Shown here in pieces: positions 1-6,822 of a stretch of DNA of 15,292 nucleotides (the stretch's first letter is position 1; the number at the start of each line of letters is the position of its first letter). The position numbers were made by a program, and so were the translations under genes. A model generated the notes under the pieces. It was given only the letters and a program-made list of their open reading frames with translations. It was not told the origin of the DNA and did no database searches. Origin of the DNA: Bacteroidota bacterium (GTDB taxonomy: Bacteria > Bacteroidota > Bacteroidia > Chitinophagales > UBA10324); the NCBI GenBank assembly GCA_003455275.1, contig DMRR01000025.1, positions 1 through 15,292 of the forward strand, given 5' to 3'.

Positions 1-1201
1 CCCACTTGCTCACCACGCAACTTGCCACCGCATTTCCTACAACATTAATTCCTGATCGCCCCATATCGAAAAGCCAGTCTACTCCAAGTAACAGGGTTAA
101 TCCTTCAGCCGGAATTCCGAACATTGAGAGCGTTCCTGCTATTACAACAAGGCTTGCTCTCGGGACCCCTGCAACTCCCTTGCTGGTAATCATTAATATT
201 AACATCATCAACACTTGCTGGGAAAACGGAATGTTCATATGATAGGCCTGTGAAATACTTATGGTCGCAAAAATCATGTAAAGAATACTGCCATCAAGAT
301 TGAAAGAATAACCAAGCGGTAAAACGAAACTTACTATTCTGTTGCTTACTCCAAACCTTTCAAGACCAAGAATTGTTTTAGGCATCGCTGCTTCGCTGCT
401 GGCGGTTGTAAATGCTAGCAACATTGGCTCGCGTACATGAGCAAGCAATTTGAAAAAATTAATTCTTAGAAGACTGCAGAGGATAAAAAGCAGAAGCACG
501 AATAGAATTAATCCGCCAAAAAAACAAGCGATGATTTTGGCGTAGCCAGATAAAACCTGAAGGCCCTGCAAAGTGATAACTGCAGCCGTTGCTCCGAAAA
601 CCCCAACTGGCGCTACTTTCATTACATAGCCGGTTACTTTCAACATTACATGTCCTATTGCATCAAAAAAATCAATAATGATTTTTCCTTTCTCGCCTAT
701 CGAAGCGGTGGCAATTGCAAAGAACAAAACAAAAATGATGATCGGAAGAATTTCATTTTTCGCCATCGCATCTGCGATACTTGTTGGGAAAATATGCATG
801 ATAAAATCATGGAGGTTTATTGCGGATGATGAAACCTCTTTTGTTACATCGGCATTTTCAAGATGGAGGGCATCGCCGGGGTGAAAAATATTTACTATGA
901 GTAATCCTGTAAGCAAAGCCATTAGCGTTGCGCTCATGAAATATGTAAGTGTTTTCAATCCAATTCTTCCTACAGTTTTGAAATCGCCAACTTTCGCTAT
1001 CCCTGTTAAAAGAAGACTGAATACAAGGGGAGCAATAATCATTTTAATCAAGCTAAGAAAAATGGTACTCAGGATTTGAATATTGTCAGCAAAGGCTTTA
1101 CGGTCTTCCGGATTTGCGTATGCTTGTCGGCAAAAATATCCTGTCATCATTCCGGCGATCATGGCAATGATGATTTGTGTAGTCAGATTAATTTTCTTCA
1201 T
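1..1201 (-). CDS. Sodium:dicarboxylate/amino-acid symporter (DAACS/GltPh family), C-terminus cut by window edge
   Basis: Inner-membrane secondary transporter that uses Na+ or H+ to take up acidic amino acids or C4-dicarboxylates. I translated the strand by hand: 400 codons with no stop, starting MKKINLTTQIII at 1201 and still open at base 2. Family landmarks appear in order: the HP1 serine motif TTASSEAAMP (residues 265-274), the TM7 sodium-site motif GYSFNLDGS (297-305), HP2 SKGVAGVPRAS (340-350) and the TM8 binding motif DWLFDMGRSGINVVGN (375-390). D375, D379, R382 and N386 match the spacing of Asp390, Asp394, Arg397 and Asn401 in GltPh. An Asp at the 394 position binds the substrate amino group in aspartate/glutamate carriers, whereas DctA proteins usually lack it, so an acidic amino acid is my preferred substrate. 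Only a short C-terminal tail should be missing. It follows the 254-residue membrane protein gene on the same strand after 90 bases. Confidence 0.93.
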   Translation of the reverse strand, partial: MKKINLTTQIIIAMIAGMMTGYFCRQAYANPEDRKAFADNIQILSTIFLSLIKMIIAPLVFSLLLTGIAKVGDFKTVGRIGLKTLTYFMSATLMALLTGLLIVNIFHPGDALHLENADVTKEVSSSAINLHDFIMHIFPTSIADAMAKNEILPIIIFVLFFAIATASIGEKGKIIIDFFDAIGHVMLKVTGYVMKVAPVGVFGATAAVITLQGLQVLSGYAKIIACFFGGLILFVLLLFILCSLLRINFFKLLAHVREPMLLAFTTASSEAAMPKTILGLERFGVSNRIVSFVLPLGYSFNLDGSILYMIFATISISQAYHMNIPFSQQVLMMLILMITSKGVAGVPRASLVVIAGTLSMFGIPAEGLTLLLGVDWLFDMGRSGINVVGNAVASCVVSKW

Positions 1202-1216
1202 TGACACAAAGAAAAG

Positions 1217-1260
1217 AATAGAAATTTTTTGATCTGATTTTTCTATTTGTTAAATAGAAA
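1217..1260 (-). repeat. Three-part AT-rich inverted repeat in the symporter leader
   Basis: On the plus strand AATAGAAA lies at 1217-1224, its complement TTTCTATTT at 1240-1248 and AAATAGAAA at 1252-1260. The middle copy can pair with the right one (9 bp, 3-base loop) or with the left one (8 bp, 15-base loop), so the two hairpins exclude each other. The block sits 16-59 bases before the symporter start codon. It could be an attenuator-like leader, a multi-site operator or a weak terminator for the upstream gene; no clear U-run follows the 9-bp hairpin. In such AT-rich DNA chance is also possible. The rest of the 1202-1291 gap shows nothing else. Confidence 0.45.
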
Positions 1261-1291
1261 TGCTGAAACTGTACTTTCAGAATAAATTCAT

Positions 1292-2056
1292 TTAAGTTGA
1301 AAGGCGGTATAAGGTCATTGTAATAATGAATAACAAAAAAATTCCTGTTAGAATAACATTGTTTTTTCTGCCGTAAGAAATGTTCTTGCTTCGTTGGTAA
1401 GATATAATTGTCCAGATTGAAATTCCGGCTAAAACAGTTGCACTAATTAAGACGAAAATTTTTTCCTCACTTTTGTAAAATACACCTAGTGCCAAAAACG
1501 ATATCACATTAAATAACAACTGAAGCCAGACGAATCCGGATACCCATTTTTTGGAAACGATTGGCTTTATTTTTTGAAGCGATTCTTCAAGTATTTCTGA
1601 ATTATCAATTTGATCTGAGATAATGATTCTGTCATAAACAGATTTCCCTTTGATCAGGATGATACCGCTTTTATCTTTAATAATTTCCTGAACATCCTTA
1701 TGCAGAATCTCTGCTGTTGGTGTATTAAGCTGCTCCCGTATTATGGAATCAGGGGATATATACAATAAATAACTCTCAAAAACTTTTTTCTGATTTCTGA
1801 TTGCAAGAACGATCACTATTGAAAACAGGATAAGAACCAAGGGCAAAGTTGTAACAAAGGCATCCAGGTCAAATGAGTTTGAATAAAGGCTTGTTAAAAC
1901 AACAAAACTCATAATCAGAAAAATTCTTGGAGTGCTTCTGAGGAAAATTTTGCGACTTACTTTTTTATATCCATCCTGCTTATTTCTGTAATAACCATCG
2001 GCCAGCGGGCCAGCGTTTTGGTTAGATAACTGAAGTTCATCCAGAAGTTCTTCCAT
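1292..2056 (-). CDS. Hypothetical five-helix membrane protein with a PH-like central domain
   Basis: I do not recognise a named family. The 254-residue protein has a charged N-terminal arm (1-40) that carries no signal peptide. Two hydrophobic segments follow (about 41-57 and 70-88), then a soluble stretch (94-168), then three more hydrophobic segments (172-193, 199-219, 232-250). The soluble part, with its run of short beta-like segments, a Lys/Asp-rich turn and a final helix, resembles the bacterial PH (YcxB-like) domains found between membrane helices in small Bacteroidota and Firmicutes proteins. That is an inference from pattern, not a motif match. The ATG at 2056 is the only reasonable start. 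It is transcribed towards the symporter gene and divergently from the FluC gene. Confidence 0.75.
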   Translation of the reverse strand: MEELLDELQLSNQNAGPLADGYYRNKQDGYKKVSRKIFLRSTPRIFLIMSFVVLTSLYSNSFDLDAFVTTLPLVLILFSIVIVLAIRNQKKVFESYLLYISPDSIIREQLNTPTAEILHKDVQEIIKDKSGIILIKGKSVYDRIIISDQIDNSEILEESLQKIKPIVSKKWVSGFVWLQLLFNVISFLALGVFYKSEEKIFVLISATVLAGISIWTIISYQRSKNISYGRKNNVILTGIFLLFIITMTLYRLST

Positions 2057-2178
2057 TCAATAATTTATTTTGATCAAACATACTGTTGAAATTAAGTCTG
2101 TAGTATCTATCAAATTTTTAGTCTTACTTCTCAGCATAGTTTTTTACAAAAAAAAATTTTGCTTACATATTTACTGCC

Positions 2179-2562
2179 ATGAAAATAATATTGATGGTTG
2201 GAACAGGAAGTTTTATTGGAGGTGTGTCGCGTTACCTGTTGAGTTTATTAATAAAAGAAAAAATTTCTGGCGTATTTCCATGGGCAACATTTACAGTAAA
2301 CATAATTGGCTGCTCACTTATTGGACTTGCCTATGTGATGATGGAAAGGCACAATCTTGCTGACGAATGGAAATTATTTTTCACCACCGGAATTCTTGGC
2401 GGGTTTACTACATTTTCTGCTTTCTCATTTGAAGGGGTTCAGCTTTTTCGTGAAGGGCAAATAGCAATAGCCGTGGTTTATACAATGACAAGTGTAATTG
2501 TAGGATTGCTATCAACTTATTTGTCTTATAAATTCTCTGCAAACCTGTACGACCATTTGTAG
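2179..2562 (+). CDS. crcB: Fluoride ion channel FluC/CrcB
   Basis: Inner-membrane fluoride export channel that works as a dual-topology dimer. The 127-residue length and four hydrophobic segments are normal for the family. Diagnostic motifs are present: GGVSRY (residues 14-19) after TM1, the pore Asn in TFTVNIIG (N41), and GGFTTFSAFSFE (74-85) in TM3, containing the helix break and the two pore phenylalanines (F79, F82). The start at 2179 puts the first helix directly at the N-terminus as in homologues. An overlapping frame starting at 2070 is spurious. No fluoride riboswitch was recognised in the 122-base upstream gap, which holds mostly A/T-runs, so the gene may be expressed constitutively. 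It lies divergently from the PH-like membrane protein gene and 68 bases before the lamin-tail gene. Confidence 0.95.
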   Translation: MKIILMVGTGSFIGGVSRYLLSLLIKEKISGVFPWATFTVNIIGCSLIGLAYVMMERHNLADEWKLFFTTGILGGFTTFSAFSFEGVQLFREGQIAIAVVYTMTSVIVGLLSTYLSYKFSANLYDHL

Positions 2563-2630
2563 GAAGTATAACTAGTTTCTTTCTTTGAAACATTCTTTAC
2601 ATAATTTCGCGCCACCTAAAACAACTACTG

Positions 2631-3926
2631 ATGAAAATTCAGACAACCAGAATCGTTACATTGATTCTGATAATTTTTGCGACCAGACTCTCAGCTCAGT
2701 CTGTTGTGTTCTCTGAGATAAATTACAATTCGGACTCAACGGTTAACTCAGGAAACTGGGTTGAACTTTACAACACAACGAATGCGTCAATTGACATTAC
2801 AGGATGGAAAATTCAAAATTCACTTGCAGCTTCCTATACTCTTCCTTCCGGCACTAATCTGTCTTCTCATGCGTACCTCGTAGTGGCGCAAGACCTGGTT
2901 AAGTTTAATTCAATTCATCCCGGTATTAGTAATTTGATTGGCCCAAGCAACCTGGACCTTGATAACACTACTGATCATCTTCAGTTACTGAATGCTGCAA
3001 GCGCCATTCAATATGAAGTAACATACTTCGACACATTGCCTTGGCCGAAAGGATGCGATGGATGGGGGAGAACCCTTGAGAATGGAAACTACGCAGGAAC
3101 TCCAAATGATCCTTCAAATTGGTTTGATGGCTGCATGTTTGGTTCTCCGGGAGTCGCTTATACTCCTTGTAACCCCGATATCGTTTTTAGTGAAATCAAT
3201 TATAATAGTGCTGTTCTTTTAGATGCAGGAGATTGGATTGAATTGCACAACACAACCTCTGCACCATTTAACCTGAATGGTTGGATTCTGAAAGACAGTA
3301 AGGATTCAAATCAGTTTATCATTCCAAATGTTTCTATCCCTGCAAACGGCTATCGCGTTCTTGCAGCTGATCTTGCAAAATTTTTGACTCGCCATCCAAA
3401 TGTTACGAATCTGAATGGCCCATTCAATTTTGCTTTTAAAGCAAAAGGTGAAGCTCTGAGATTGGTAGAGCCAAATGGTAAAACTCATTTCTCAGTTTTA
3501 TATAATAATACTGCACCATGGCCCACAACACCGGACAGCGGCGGTTATACACTGGAGCTGCTTGATGAACATGGAAAAATGGATGATGGTAACAATTGGT
3601 TTGCCGGCTGTCTTGAAGGCTCTCCCGGATGGCCATACGCCCCTGATTGCAATGAAGGTGTGAATAATGTTTTCGGAAATGAATTTTCACTGACACTTCT
3701 TTCAAACCCGGCAAGTGATTTTATTTCATTCCAGTTAGTGGGTCTCGATCCAAAAAATGATTACATGATTTCAATTCTGGATTTGATGGGAAGACAAGTT
3801 GCACTTAGACCGGCATACAATGGGAATCATTTATTTTCTACGCGCGATCTTGAACCCGGGATTTATTTTATCAGAATAAGTTCAGGAAATTTATCGCAAT
3901 CAATAAAAGTGATTGTTCAGAAATAA
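2631..3926 (+). CDS. Secreted protein with two lamin-tail domains and a T9SS sorting domain
   Basis: A 431-residue cell-surface or secreted protein. A signal peptide (about 1-22, cut near RLSAQ) is followed by two homologous units at about 25-180 and 185-340. Both open with VFSEINYNS and an N/DW(V/I)EL(Y/H)NTT strand typical of lamin-tail (LTD) domains. Both close with a W-F-x-G-C-x-x-G-S-P-G pattern and a further Cys (C168/C180 and C327/C340), so each probably forms a disulfide. Residues 350-431 are a T9SS type A sorting domain: SNPASDFISFQL, then SILDLMGRQV, then LEPGIYFIRISSG, ending in a basic tail. LTD domains are thought to mediate binding or anchoring in bacterial surface proteins and often accompany CotH kinases, but no kinase domain is present. 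It probably opens the operon running through the DUF2490 gene, with the lipoprotein gene 15 bases downstream. Confidence 0.92.
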   Translation: MKIQTTRIVTLILIIFATRLSAQSVVFSEINYNSDSTVNSGNWVELYNTTNASIDITGWKIQNSLAASYTLPSGTNLSSHAYLVVAQDLVKFNSIHPGISNLIGPSNLDLDNTTDHLQLLNAASAIQYEVTYFDTLPWPKGCDGWGRTLENGNYAGTPNDPSNWFDGCMFGSPGVAYTPCNPDIVFSEINYNSAVLLDAGDWIELHNTTSAPFNLNGWILKDSKDSNQFIIPNVSIPANGYRVLAADLAKFLTRHPNVTNLNGPFNFAFKAKGEALRLVEPNGKTHFSVLYNNTAPWPTTPDSGGYTLELLDEHGKMDDGNNWFAGCLEGSPGWPYAPDCNEGVNNVFGNEFSLTLLSNPASDFISFQLVGLDPKNDYMISILDLMGRQVALRPAYNGNHLFSTRDLEPGIYFIRISSGNLSQSIKVIVQK

Positions 3927-3941
3927 TTTTCGCTAATTAAT

Positions 3942-4340
3942 ATGAAACTCCAACGCCTTTGGTTTGTCTTAATTTTATTTTTAAGTATTTCTTGTAAAAA
4001 ACAGGCGGGCTCAGGCGGAACATCAGCTATTGAAGGAAAAATTTTTGTAGCGCTCTATAATGCTTTTACACCTGTAGATTCTTTTTATTCAGGAAAGGAA
4101 AATATTTACATCATTTATGGAAGCGATAATTATTTCTCTGATAAAATTGAAAGCAGCTACGACGGCACCTTTCGATTCCCTTATCTGAAGAAGGGAAAAT
4201 ATACACTGTTTGTTTATGAAGATTGCCTCAATGGAACAGATTGTGATGGAGGGAAGAGGGTAATAAAAAAGGAAGTGGAAATTACATCGAACAAGCAGAC
4301 ATTAAATGTTGGTGATATAAGAATTGAAAGACTGCAGTAA
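3942..4340 (+). CDS. Small lipoprotein with a carboxypeptidase-regulatory-like beta fold
   Basis: 132 residues. The N-terminus MKLQRLWFVLILFLSISCKK is a lipoprotein signal with the lipidated cysteine at C18. The mature chain begins with a Gly/Ser-rich linker. Residues about 28-130 look like one small beta-sandwich: IEGKIFVAL near the start and DGTFRFPYLKKGKYTLFVY (154-172 codons after no gap; protein positions about 74-92) match the strand-turn-strand ending of CarboxypepD_reg/SpaA-like domains. A Cys pair follows (YEDCLNGTDCDGG). A periplasmic or outer-membrane-anchored binding or scaffold role is inferred. Its TAA stop is directly followed by the ATG of the VTC gene with no bases between, which implies translational coupling and a shared task. 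No enzyme motif was seen. Confidence 0.85.
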   Translation: MKLQRLWFVLILFLSISCKKQAGSGGTSAIEGKIFVALYNAFTPVDSFYSGKENIYIIYGSDNYFSDKIESSYDGTFRFPYLKKGKYTLFVYEDCLNGTDCDGGKRVIKKEVEITSNKQTLNVGDIRIERLQ

Positions 4341-5123
4341 ATGCTAACCGAAGAATTTGTTTCAAAAGTCAGAACAGCTTTAAATGAAATGCAATCTATT
4401 TCACTTTCAGAAATGGATAGTGTTGAATTAATGAATCGGTTCGATACTAAATACATATTTTCAGCGGAGCGGTTATTGGAAATTCTTACACTAGTGAAAA
4501 ATGATTACCGCGTTCTGGAAGTAAAAGGAGTCCGGCTTAGTCGATACAACAATCTTTATTTCGATACAAGTGACTACAAATTTTTTAACGAGCACCATAA
4601 CAAAAAAGCAAACCGGCTAAAGGTGAGATACAGGAAATATGCTGACAGCGGAGTTACATTTTTTGAGGTGAAGAAAAAAAACAATAAAGACAAAACAGAG
4701 AAATACAGAATCAGTTGTAGTGAAATTCCGGATAACCTGGATGAGGCGGCTAAAGAAGTTCTGAAAGGACTATCTGCCGGACTGGATGTCAATTTACTAA
4801 TCCCTATTCAACGAAATGATTTTTACCGGATGACATTGGTAAACACCCGAACCTATGAGCGCGCGACAATTGATATTGATCTGAGTTTCCGTAATAATGA
4901 AAATAAAATTTCTCTTCCCAATCTGGTAGTGGCAGAAGTAAAGCAGGATGTGCATTCTGGCATTTCTCCGATTTCAAGAAAACTGAAAGAAGAAAAAATT
5001 TACCCCACATCAGTCAGCAAATACATATTAGGAGAATTGCTCCTCAACGATTCGCTTAAGCGAAATAATTTTAAAACCAAATTGCATAACATAAAAAAAA
5101 TAGAACATGCACTTTCTGCTTAA
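4341..5123 (+). CDS. VTC-domain (polyphosphate polymerase-type) protein
   Basis: 260-residue cytoplasmic protein of the VTC/CYTH-like triphosphate-tunnel family; eukaryotic Vtc4 makes polyphosphate from ATP in such a tunnel. Tunnel-lining motifs are visible in order: NRFDTKY (32-38), LYFDT (72-76), RLKVRYRKY (92-100, the R-x-R pair), FFEVKKK (107-113), RATIDIDL (174-181), VAEVK (197-201, the E-x-K pair) and SKY (227-229). Charged and metal-binding positions look intact, so activity is plausible. The product and direction of reaction of bacterial homologues are poorly known, so I would not assign polyphosphate synthesis firmly. The start directly abuts the lipoprotein stop. The gene overlaps the DUF4956 gene by 17 bases, the usual VTC partner. 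Confidence 0.9.
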   Translation: MLTEEFVSKVRTALNEMQSISLSEMDSVELMNRFDTKYIFSAERLLEILTLVKNDYRVLEVKGVRLSRYNNLYFDTSDYKFFNEHHNKKANRLKVRYRKYADSGVTFFEVKKKNNKDKTEKYRISCSEIPDNLDEAAKEVLKGLSAGLDVNLLIPIQRNDFYRMTLVNTRTYERATIDIDLSFRNNENKISLPNLVVAEVKQDVHSGISPISRKLKEEKIYPTSVSKYILGELLLNDSLKRNNFKTKLHNIKKIEHALSA

Positions 5124-5748
5124 TCAGGCAATTGAAATTCACAATTACAAAATATTTGACTCAGCGGATTTTTTTGATCTTGTGATCCGCTATGGATTCA
5201 ACTTCCTCATAACATTTGTTATTGTCCGACTGATCTACTTCCCTATTTATCGCAATAAGGATTATCTGTTTACCTACTTCATTTTTAACAGCATCATTTT
5301 CATCATCATGTATATCATGAATAATGTAAAGATGGAATTCGGAGTTGCATTTGGATTGTTTGCTGTATTCAGTATTCTGCGATACCGCACAGAAGATATC
5401 CCTATCAAGGAAATGGTTTACCTCTTCCTTATCATCGCTATTGCATTGGTGAATTCGCTTAGCACTAAGAAAGTGAGTGTGGCGGAAATTCTTTTCTCCA
5501 ATGTAGTAATCGTGGGAATGATTTACGCCATGGAACATCTCTGGTTGATGCGCAATGAGAATTATAAAATCATCAACTATGAAAAAATAGAAAACATAAG
5601 ACCGGAAAACTATGAATCATTGCTTGTTGATCTTCGGAGCAGAACCGGACTTGATATTCATCGGGCTGAAATTAAAAATATTGATTTTCAAAATGACACA
5701 GCGCGGATTACCATTTTTTATTATGTGGGTCCTCAGAAAAGGGACTAA
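5107..5748 (+). CDS. DUF4956 family membrane protein
   Basis: 213 residues. Hydrophobic segments lie at about 27-48, 53-72, 79-91, 103-117 and 127-148, followed by a soluble C-terminal domain of about 65 residues that has no signal or anchor. The signature FGLFAVFSILRYRTEDIPIK (82-101) is what I recognise as DUF4956, a family repeatedly encoded next to VTC-type proteins; a role as membrane partner or polymer channel is inferred by analogy with the membrane subunits of the yeast VTC complex. The ATG at 5107 lies inside the end of the VTC gene. No other Met occurs before residue 68, so the 17-base overlap is real and suggests termination-reinitiation coupling. The C-terminal part (RSRTGLDIHRAEI) could be a small alpha/beta regulatory domain. 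Confidence 0.9.
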   Translation: MHFLLNQAIEIHNYKIFDSADFFDLVIRYGFNFLITFVIVRLIYFPIYRNKDYLFTYFIFNSIIFIIMYIMNNVKMEFGVAFGLFAVFSILRYRTEDIPIKEMVYLFLIIAIALVNSLSTKKVSVAEILFSNVVIVGMIYAMEHLWLMRNENYKIINYEKIENIRPENYESLLVDLRSRTGLDIHRAEIKNIDFQNDTARITIFYYVGPQKRD

Positions 5749-5755
5749 CCTTTTC
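5736..5755 (+). repeat. Hairpin around the DUF4956 stop codon
   Basis: GAAAAGG (5736-5742) and CCTTTTC (5749-5755) form a perfect 7-bp stem with a 6-base loop that contains the TAA stop. It is followed by CGG and eight A's, not a U-run, so it is not a standard terminator on the plus strand. It ends 16 bases before the GTG start of the DUF2490 gene and may affect mRNA processing or translation of that gene. An overlapping palindrome, TTTTCCGGAAAA (5751-5762), has no loop of its own. Confidence 0.4.
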
Positions 5756-5771
5756 CGGAAAAAAAATTGCT

Positions 5772-6413
5772 GTGAGTAAGAAATTATTTTTACTTCTTGT
5801 TCTGGCTTTCTATTGTTCATCACTGCAGGCTCAGGATATAACCGGAAGCGGGGTGTGGTTTGGAAATGATTTAAAATATTTGCCTTCAAAAAAAATTGAC
5901 ATCAATTTTAGTTGCGAGTATAGGGAAGTGGTAACTCCACCACAATTTGGTGCACTTCTTTTTGAGCCGTCATTAGATTATAATTTCAGTAAACACTTAA
6001 CTCTATCGGCCGGTTATCGTTTTGACATCCGTCAAGATTATTTATTTCGTCATAGAAGCTTTGCTGATATTTCTTACGACGCAAAATTGGTAAAAAAGAT
6101 TTCAGCAACTTTTAGAATGAGATACCAGAAAGATTTTCAGATAGGAGAGTTTAATGACAATTATCTGCGTCCGAAACTTTCTGTAAAGTATAAACTTTCA
6201 AAAAAAATTTCGCCATTTGTCTATGGTGAAATTTTTTATCACTTATGGTTCAAAGGAAATCAGTTTGATGATATTAGAATTTCAGGAGGAATAAATTATG
6301 ATTTCACTAAAAAGTATTCAGTCAAACTTTATTACCTGAACGATAAAGAATTTAATGTCTCTTTCCCGCTAACCCAAAGCGTTATTGGAATTTCTTTCGG
6401 CGAAGATTTCTGA
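5772..6413 (+). CDS. DUF2490 outer-membrane beta-barrel protein
   Basis: 213 residues. The signal peptide is about 1-21 (ends LQAQ), and the rest is a run of alternating amphipathic strands with short turns. Barrel-like features include EYREV, FEPSLDYNFSKHLTLSAGYR, KLSVKYKLSKKISPFVYGE and a final strand ending in an aromatic residue (SVIGISFGEDF), as in outer-membrane proteins. I recognise the arrangement as DUF2490, a small barrel of unknown function common in Bacteroidota. The start is GTG at 5772, supported by the signal peptide directly behind it; no ATG gives a better leader. It sits 23 bases after DUF4956 and ends the operon, facing the VOC gene across 13 bases. It may be the outer-membrane component of the VTC-DUF4956 system. 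Confidence 0.85.
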   Translation: MSKKLFLLLVLAFYCSSLQAQDITGSGVWFGNDLKYLPSKKIDINFSCEYREVVTPPQFGALLFEPSLDYNFSKHLTLSAGYRFDIRQDYLFRHRSFADISYDAKLVKKISATFRMRYQKDFQIGEFNDNYLRPKLSVKYKLSKKISPFVYGEIFYHLWFKGNQFDDIRISGGINYDFTKKYSVKLYYLNDKEFNVSFPLTQSVIGISFGEDF

Positions 6414-6426
6414 AAACAAATTCCTA

Positions 6427-6807
6427 TTAGTCGCCGGCAGGCTCCCACAACTGAATCTTATTTCCTTCGGCGTCAAGAATGTGAACAAACTTGCCGTAAT
6501 CATAAGATTCTAGTGCATCGCAAATTGTAACACCTTCTTTCTTCAACTCTTCCAACAGAGATTCTAAGTTTTCAACCCGGTAATTAATCATGAAATTACT
6601 GGCTGATGGTTCATACATTTTTGCTTTTTCTGTATTCACATTCCATTGAGTGAGCCCTTTCTTTTTGCCATCTTCATCTTCATACCACTCAAAACTGGCA
6701 CCATACGGACCTGCATTCAGCCCCAGATGCTTGTTATACCATTCTTTCATTTTCTCCGGGTCTTTGCATTTAAAAAATATGCCGCCAATACCAGTTACTT
6801 TTTTCAT
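6427..6807 (-). CDS. VOC (glyoxalase/bleomycin-resistance fold) protein
   Basis: 126 residues, the normal length for a single-chain VOC protein with two beta-alpha-beta-beta-beta modules. Visible are VTGIGGIFFKCKDPEKMKEW (4-23) with KHLGL, an aromatic patch FEWYEDEDG (39-47), the second module start NFMINYRVENL (71-81) and the end VHILDAEGNKIQLWEP (108-123). E122 fits the usual C-terminal metal ligand. The position that normally carries the first His/Gln ligand near residue 8 is Gly, so metal binding and any lyase or dioxygenase activity are uncertain. It is the last of three same-strand genes (LuxR-type regulator, DUF4199, VOC), 15 bases after DUF4199. Substrate unknown. Confidence 0.88.
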   Translation of the reverse strand: MKKVTGIGGIFFKCKDPEKMKEWYNKHLGLNAGPYGASFEWYEDEDGKKKGLTQWNVNTEKAKMYEPSASNFMINYRVENLESLLEELKKEGVTICDALESYDYGKFVHILDAEGNKIQLWEPAGD

Positions 6808-6822
6808 GTTTATTATTCTTTT

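Noticed and set aside
2057..2178. Possible fluoride riboswitch before crcB
   Set aside because: The conserved riboswitch core with its GATG and pseudoknot elements is not recognisable; the gap is mainly A/T-runs.
2070..2363. 97-codon open frame overlapping crcB
   Set aside because: It overlaps the well-supported FluC frame and shows no domain or plausible composition.
2575..2591. GTTTC/GAAAC hairpin after crcB as a terminator
   Set aside because: A 5-bp AT-rich stem with a 7-base loop and no clean U-run is too weak to call.
6398..6436. CGGCGA/TCGCCG inverted repeat as a bidirectional terminator between DUF2490 and VOC genes
   Set aside because: Only 6 bp with a 27-base loop, lying within both coding ends and without U-runs.
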